Source: Enoplolaimus lenunculus
Lineage: Eukaryota > Nematoda > Enoplea > Enoplida > Thoracostomopsidae
Length of the DNA stretch: 64,000 nt
Assembly: GCA_030248215.1 (NCBI GenBank)
Contig: JASANG010001128.1
Coordinates: 310,001-374,000 of the forward strand
Direction: 5' to 3'
Both the position numbers and the translations under genes were made by a program. A model generated the notes under the pieces. That model made no database searches. It saw only the letters and a program-made list of their open reading frames with translations, and had not been told where the DNA came from. Positions 58,416 through 64,000 of this stretch are shown one piece after another; within the stretch, counting starts at the first letter, position 1; each line of letters opens with the position of its first letter.

Positions 58416-58960
58416 GATTGCGCTGTACGCTATTCACCACCCGCAAATTGTGGGTGCTGTGCCTACAGGGGCGTCTACAAAAAAGTGGGCTTGCCTAGGG
58501 GAATTCTTAAGTACACTTTTCCACAGTGCCCGGCATCTAACGTTTAGCTTTGGGCTTAGGCTCAGGCTTAGGCTAAGGTAAGCCATTCCCAAACGTAAAC
58601 CTAAGCGTGTGAAGAATTATGTTTCGCGAGCGAAAAGCCAGACGCCACATTTTAGGCAATAGTAGTCAAGGTTGCAGTGTAGGGTGTAGAGAGAAGAAAA
58701 AGCGAGCGAAGCGAATTTAGAGAAGACAGACGTCTTGTTTTATGGCAGATTTGAAGACAACCGATAAATTTTGGTGCTCCTAAACGCGGTCTCAATGTTT
58801 ATTACAACCTCGCCAGCGAAGCGATCGAGAAGCCAGACGTATTTTTGTAATAAATCACATGGAAAACTTTTAAATTTGAGGTCCTTCTGACTTCAGAATA
58901 TCCCAATTGACGTGTTTGAATACGGTGCTAAGACCGGCTTGGGTTAAATGTTTTCAATTC
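58416..58960. other. Non-coding DNA with CGAGCGAAGCGA phrases
   Basis: 58540-58600 has a few GGCTTAGGC units outside any matched ends. 58620-58840 contains GCGAGCGAA and AAGCCAGACG phrases of the same dispersed type as 45110-45170 and 28180. Confidence 0.45.
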
Positions 58961-61815
58961 GGCCAATGTATAGCACAGGGGCTTCCAGTTTTCCACGGTG
59001 GAAAACTTATAACCAGGAGTGCAGCGCAGCCACTCCTGTATGACGGCTAAATTTTCCGCTGATTTGGTAGGAAAATTAAAAACATTTAATGCCTAGATTT
59101 TACTCTGGGTTGGTAGGGAAATCAGAAACATAGGTTTTGGTTGGAAAACGGGAAAAGTGGAAAATTCTAATGCCTAGATTATCCCCTGGGTTGGTAGGGA
59201 AATCTGAAGCATAGGTTTTGTTTGGAAAACGGGAAAAGTGTAAAATTCTAATGCCTAGATTTTTCCCCTGGGTTGGTAGGGAAAATCAGAAGCGTAGGTT
59301 TTGGTTGGAAAACGGGAAAAATGGAAAATTTTAATGCCTAGATTTTTATACTGGGTTGGTAAAGAAATCTGAAGCATAGGTTTTGGTTGGAAAACGGGAA
59401 AAGTGGAAAATTCTAATGCCTATATTTTTACCCTGGGTTGGTAGGGGAAATTTTAAGCATAGGTTTTGGTTGGAAAACAGGAAAAGTGGAAAATTGAGAT
59501 GCCTAGATACTTTCTTGGTTAGTAAGAGAAATCTAAAGCGATGGTTGGAAAACGGGAAAAGTGGAAAAGTGGAAAATTCAAGCGTAGGGCATAGATTTTG
59601 GTTGGAAAACGGGAAAAGTGGAAAATTCCAATGCCTGGATTTTTTCGCTGGGTTGGTAGGGAAAATCTGAAGCATACGTTTTGATTAGAAAATGGGAAAA
59701 GTGGAAAATTCCAATGCCTAGATTTTTATCCTGGTTTGGTAGGAAAAATCTGAAGCACAGGTTTTGGTTGGAAAACGGGAAAAGTGGAAAATTCTAATGC
59801 CTATATTTTTACCCTGGGTTGGTAGGGGAAATTTGAAGCATAGGTTTTGGTTGGAAAACAGGAAAAGTGGAAAATTGAGATGCCTAGATACTTTCTTGGT
59901 TAGTAAGAGAAATCTAAAGCGATGGTTGGAAAACGGGAAAAGTGGAAAAGTGGAAAATTCAAGCGTAGGGCATAGATTTTGGTTGGAAAACGGGAAAAGT
60001 GGAAAATTCCAATGCCTGGATTTTTTCGCTGGGTTGGTAGGGAAAATCTGAAGCATACGTTTTGATTAGAAAATGGGAAAAGTGGAAAATTCCAATGCCT
60101 AGATTTTTATCCTGGTTTGGTAGGGAAAACCTGAAGCAAAGGTTTCGGTTGGAAAACGGGAAAAGCGGAAAATTCTAATGCCTAGATTTTTTCGCTGGGT
60201 TGGTAGGGAAAACCTGAAGCAAAGGTTTCGGTTGGTAAACGAGAAAAGTGGAAAATTCAAGCGTAAGGCATAGGTTTTGGTTGGAAAGCGGGAAAAGTGG
60301 AAAATTTTAATGCTTAGATTTACCCTGGCTTGGTAGGGAAAATCTGAAGCATATATTTCGGTTGGAAAACGGGAAAAGTGGAAAATTTAAAGGCCTAGAT
60401 TTACCTCAGGTTGGTAGGGAAAATCTGAAGCATAGGTTTTGGTTGGAAAACGGGAAAAGTGGAAAATTTAAAGGCTTAGATTTACCTTCGGTTAGTAGGG
60501 AAAATCTGAAGCATAGGTTTTGGTTGGAACATGGGAAAAGTGGAAAATTTAAAGGCCTAGATTTACCTTCGGTTGGTAGGGAAAATCTGAACCATAGGTT
60601 TTGGTTGGAAAATGGGAAAAGTGGAAAATTTAAAGACCTAGATTTACCCTGCGTTGGTAAAGAAAATCTGAAGCATAGGTTTTGGTTGAAAACGGGAAAA
60701 GTGGAAAATTTAAAGGCCTAGATTCACCTTAGGTTGGTAGGGAAATATGAAGCATAGGTTTTTGTTGAAAAATGGGAAAAGTGGAAAATTTAAACGCCTA
60801 GATTTACCCTGGGTTGGAAGTCAGCGACGACCAAATTTGATACATTTATGTTTCCTCGGCTTTCCGGTCATAGCCAACAACGTCTTTAAAACGAATTAAA
60901 ACTTTTTTACAACCTTAAGGCGTCACTCAAAGCGTCGACTTTGTTAACAGACTTATGTTCTGATAATACTGGGCCACCCGGTGGTATCTTGTTTTGACCA
61001 ATCTTGTGCTGAGACTATCATAATCTGATATATTTAATAGTCATGTATTATTTCGGATAAATGCTCTGCTCATTTAGGTTTAACTGTGTAAAGTAGATTT
61101 TGTTCATTGCACTGTTCCGCTCCGCGGTTTCTTGTTTTGACCAGTGTCGAAATATATTGCCTGTTAGTTTGTAGGATGCCACCGGAGGTGAAAATGCCAG
61201 ATCCGGAGCCGGAAGTGAACAAAAGTAGCCGGAACCGGAGATGATGCCGCAGGTGAGGTGAAATCAGGTCGTTGAAATGATATTTAACTTGTTAATTTTA
61301 GCAAATATCTGCTATGTGTTGTTAAATCGTTCCATTGGAATTTTGTACTTTTCCCATTTTCCAAACAAAACCTTTGCTTTAGATTTTTCCTACCAACCCA
61401 GGCTAAATTTAGGCGTTTAAATTTTCCAATTTTCCCGTTTTCCAACCAAAACCTATGCTGCAGATTTTCCATACCAACCAAGGGAAAATCTAGGCGTTTA
61501 AATTTTCCACTTTTCCCGTTTTAAAACCAAAACCAATGCTTCAAATTTTCCCTACCAACCCAGGAATAATGTAAGCTTTTAAATTTTCCACTTTTCCCGT
61601 TTTCCAAACAAACTTTACACTACAGGTTTTTCCTACCGTACCAGGGAATATGCAGGCTTATGAATTTTCCACTTTTCCACAGCAAAACCTATGCCCGCGA
61701 TTTTTCCTACCAACCAGTGAAAAATCAGGTCGTCATACAGGAGTGGCTGCGATGCACTCCTGGTCGTAAGTTTTCCACCCTGGAAAAGTGGAAGCCCCTG
61801 ATCTATACATGGGCC
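58961..61815. mobile_element. Large GGCC-family array element (2.9 kb)
   Basis: The left end GGCCAATGTATAGCACAGGG and the right end (complement GGCCCATGTATAGATCAGGG) are inverted. Each is followed by GGTGGAAAACTTA and CAGGAGTGCAGCGCAGCCAC-type sequence. From 59050 to 60830 lie many direct units with GGTTGGTAGGGAAAATCTGA, GGTTTTGGTTGGAAAACGGG and AAAAGTGGAAAATT. From 61330 to 61730 the same units are inverted. The intervening 60830-61330 is other DNA, including a CCGGAGG-type fragment at 61180-61265. No matching target duplication flanks the pair (TTCAATTC versus ATTAGGCT), so two elements may have merged. The open frames at 59346-60721 are array artefacts. Confidence 0.8.
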
Positions 61816-62258
61816 ATTAGGCTTATGAGTTGCTTTACGGCGTAAAAGTGCAAAATCGAGTCTGGCGGCTGTGCTGCAATGTTGGTCTTACCTGGGTCAT
61901 TGCGTGGCCGTTATATAAATGTGTAGGTATTACAGCTGGCTTTATTTGTTAACGACATAGCTAAGTAGGCTATGTCAGTACCCAATGTTTGTCTTAGTTG
62001 TTGAGTATTTTTGTTGTAATGGATGTCTCGATCTGTATTGCGCAGCTTGCGGAAACCCAATTTTGGGTGTCGACCGGCATGCAAATGAGATAGATACATT
62101 CAGGGGGTAGCCAGGACTGAAATCAGTACTAGATCAGTTGAACTTTCAATTTGCGGCGCATACTTTCGACCTTGTTTTTGCATACTGCTGCTTACATAGT
62201 TTTACGGAGTGTTTGGAGTTTATTGTTTCGGTTATAGAAGACAGAACTAGTCGGAATC
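61816..62258. other. Non-coding DNA, nothing recognised
   Basis: No exon or repeat end is recognised between the array element and the TTAA element. Confidence 0.35.
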
Positions 62259-62529
62259 TTAACCCTTTCTCACATGAATATTTTCTATTTCCCCTGAGAC
62301 ATACTTTTATGCTAGGATTCGAACTCCAGTGACTGGAGTGGGAGGCGTATACCATCACCACTCAGCTATAGGAGCTTGACGCTCGAGTCCGAGGGGGTTC
62401 TCACGTCTTGTGGTGATTTAGTACTATGTGTACGTGTTGCAATTGTTAAGCACTGTGCGATATATATTATTTAACGTATATACACTGCGCTGAGTTGCCT
62501 ATAGGCAACTCAATGTGAGAAGAGGTTAA
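62259..62529 (-). mobile_element. TTAA-type element with tRNA-like core
   Basis: It starts TTAACCCTTTCTCACATGAA and ends CTCAATGTGAGAAGAGGTTA + A, with TTAA at both ends. The tRNA-like core is on the minus strand. It is a single copy, isolated from the others of its family at 2628-3198, 9016 and 11005. Confidence 0.88.
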
Positions 62530-63396
62530 GGTTGCCACGGTGGCTGAAATGTGAAGGAAAGCACTAGTTGTATTTGAGGCTGCTAATTGCTTCGCAAATT
62601 TGCACAGTATTTTATATACTGCATCCTGTGCAATAACTGGGGAAATCTTTAGAAATCAGGAGGTTTGGGGAAAGTTTAGTGATTCTAACGGGGTTAGTCT
62701 CACTGTTTTTGCTGAAGCCATTTAAACGGGGTGTTTGGCAAGAAATTGGTGTAATTCTAACTGGGTTAGGGTTACACGGTTTTCCGGGGGCTTGCAGAAA
62801 TGTTGGTAATTTGTGAGTCTGTGCCTAGATTAAGCAGAAATTAGGCACGTCTCACAGGATTTAGGATGAAGCTACAACAACTAGGACATTTAACCTGCGT
62901 CGTAATTGTGTTATATTAATAACTGGTGTCATATCGGTATTGGGGTGGGCAGAAAACATTTATACGGCCGCGTCACAGAATAGAAGCGATAAGCGTATTG
63001 GGATAGAACTAAACTAAGTGATGATTTGGGGCCTTAAAACTAGTAAATCATCAACTTCTCACACATATACGCGAATGTCTTTAATCACATATATATTTAT
63101 ATATACATGTTTTTATAGCCTGTACATAGGGTCGCAAAAGATATGAAGTACCAGATACAACTTGTTTTCTACTATTTTTATTTTTGCCTATTTTATGTAA
63201 GCAAAAGATAGAACGGCTTAATCCGCTACATGAAAAAATAGAACGTTTGCTGTTGCAATATTTTAAAATGCTATTTGCGAACACTTTGGATAGTCAACAA
63301 ATATTAACAAAATTTTACACAAAAAATTCAAATCCATATACATACATCTTTATTCATTACAAAATTCACACCGCTTCTCATAAATCCGCAAACATT
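62530..63396. other. Downstream of the terminal exon; non-coding
   Basis: On the minus strand an AATAAA (about 63349-63354) follows the stop of the exon at 63397-63721, as expected for a polyadenylation signal. The rest is AT-rich with no recognised feature. Confidence 0.5.
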
Positions 63397-63721
63397 TCAA
63401 ACAGATCTTGTTCTTTGCCGTGTTCGTATCCCAATATCTCCATCCAACACAACCCATCCTGGACTGCTGTTAAATGGCGACCCCTGAAGTAATCTTTGAG
63501 ACCCGAAAGGCATTTCCCAGTCGTCAAAGCTGCCCAACGAATTCAAACTGTCACAATTGCAAATTCCATTCAAAGGCCCAGGCTTTTCATCCAGTTGACA
63601 AGGTCCAATACGCTCTTGTTCATCTTCAATTCGAAGGGTAACCCCACTGCCATAATGCGAAAACAGCACACCACATTCACTGCTTGCGTAGTCAGCCAAA
63701 GAATAATTTGACGTAGATACG
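63397..63721 (-). CDS. Terminal exon of an unrecognised gene
   Basis: On the minus strand a strong acceptor (TGCAGTTTGTTTCAG) precedes an open frame of about 107 codons from VSTSNYSLADYASSECGVLF to GIRTRQRTRSV and stop. It is acidic in the middle (RIEDEQERIG, QLDEKPG, SFDDWEMPFG) and ends basic. An AATAAA lies about 45 bases past the stop. I do not recognise the family. The upstream exon is not visible before the window edge. The frame also continues through the acceptor to 63858, so exon status rests on the splice and polyadenylation signals. Confidence 0.5.
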
Positions 63722-64000
63722 CTGAAACAAACTGCAAAACTACAATATAACGAGTGTATAACGAGCGAACTCGGACAACCATCACTCGGAAAATGAAATC
63801 TAACTGACTTCAAAGGCCAGTTTTGCACACTACTTCGTTGCCATAACTTGGTATACAATAAAAGTCGTTAGAATTTTAAATTTTACAAAACTGCGTCATG
63901 TTTTTTACATTATGCATTGCTTTCACAAATTTTAGATTAATGCGATCATGTTTTGCTATGTGGGCATACTGATACTTTCTAAGCTTACTTATTTGTTTAA
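63722..64000. other. Probable intron upstream of the terminal exon
   Basis: AT-rich DNA with no further exon recognised on the minus strand before the window ends. Confidence 0.35.

Noticed and set aside
59346-60721. Frames with GKSGKF and FPLFPFSNQN repeats
   Set aside because: Translations of the ~60-bp array in the 58961-61815 element.

Overview
The window is nuclear DNA of an invertebrate animal. It is AT-rich, its genes are split by GT-AG introns, and it carries a LITAF-type gene and a KMT5A-type SET gene, both metazoan families. The phylum cannot be fixed from the sequence. A sponge, cnidarian or tunicate would all fit, and the TTAGGC runs that look like nematode telomere are transposon interiors. 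I saw no rRNA, no convincing functional tRNA, no CRISPR array, no bacterial operon and no retrovirus, LTR element or Polinton.

Five host-like genes can be supported by joining exons in frame. (1) + strand 11972-15328: the 3' part of a SET-domain gene of the KMT5A/PR-Set7 type, with a very long Ser/Thr/Asn-rich N-terminal exon. (2) + strand about 18955-22880: a three-exon gene for a large protein with an RRDGAGDEAP motif, cysteine clusters and a helix-turn-helix-like tail, possibly transposase-derived. (3) + strand 35466-38193: a small secreted Gln/Pro/Asn-rich protein with a clear signal-peptide exon. (4) - strand 43015-41648: a LITAF-domain protein. (5) - strand 63721-63397: the last exon of an unrecognised gene. 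A weaker candidate exon lies at 4047-4254 (+).

Most of the rest is DNA-transposon material. One piggyBac element (51156-54095) looks complete, with TTAA target sites, 10-bp inverted ends and a transposase readable through one intron. The others are non-autonomous, and many show exact target-site duplications here. They include a family with ends GGCC(A/C)ATG and 8-bp duplications, several hAT-like families with CAG...CTG ends and 8-bp duplications, TTAA-flanked elements with a tRNA-like core, and TA-flanked elements.

The most striking feature is that several mobile families carry short tandem arrays as their interiors: TTAGGC runs, a 9-bp GGGACAGTT/GAT array of almost 1 kb, blocks of about 60 bp, a 38-bp array and 21-bp arrays. 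The 8-bp duplications around the array-bearing elements at 24946-25897 and 32467-33689 show that the whole structure moved as one unit.

Layout: 1-5600 21-bp minisatellite elements, TTAA elements and a diverged repeat pair; 7411-11388 two apparently identical tandem copies of 1,989 bp; 11293-15328 minisatellite element then the SET gene; 16647-17771 a 1.1-kb hAT-like element; 18955-22880 the large-protein gene; 23993-34660 mainly non-autonomous elements; 35466-38193 the secreted-protein gene; 38200-41640 repeats; 41648-43015 the LITAF gene; 43427-50400 repeats; 51156-54095 piggyBac; 54298-62529 repeats, including a 2.8-kb array element; 63397-63721 the terminal exon.
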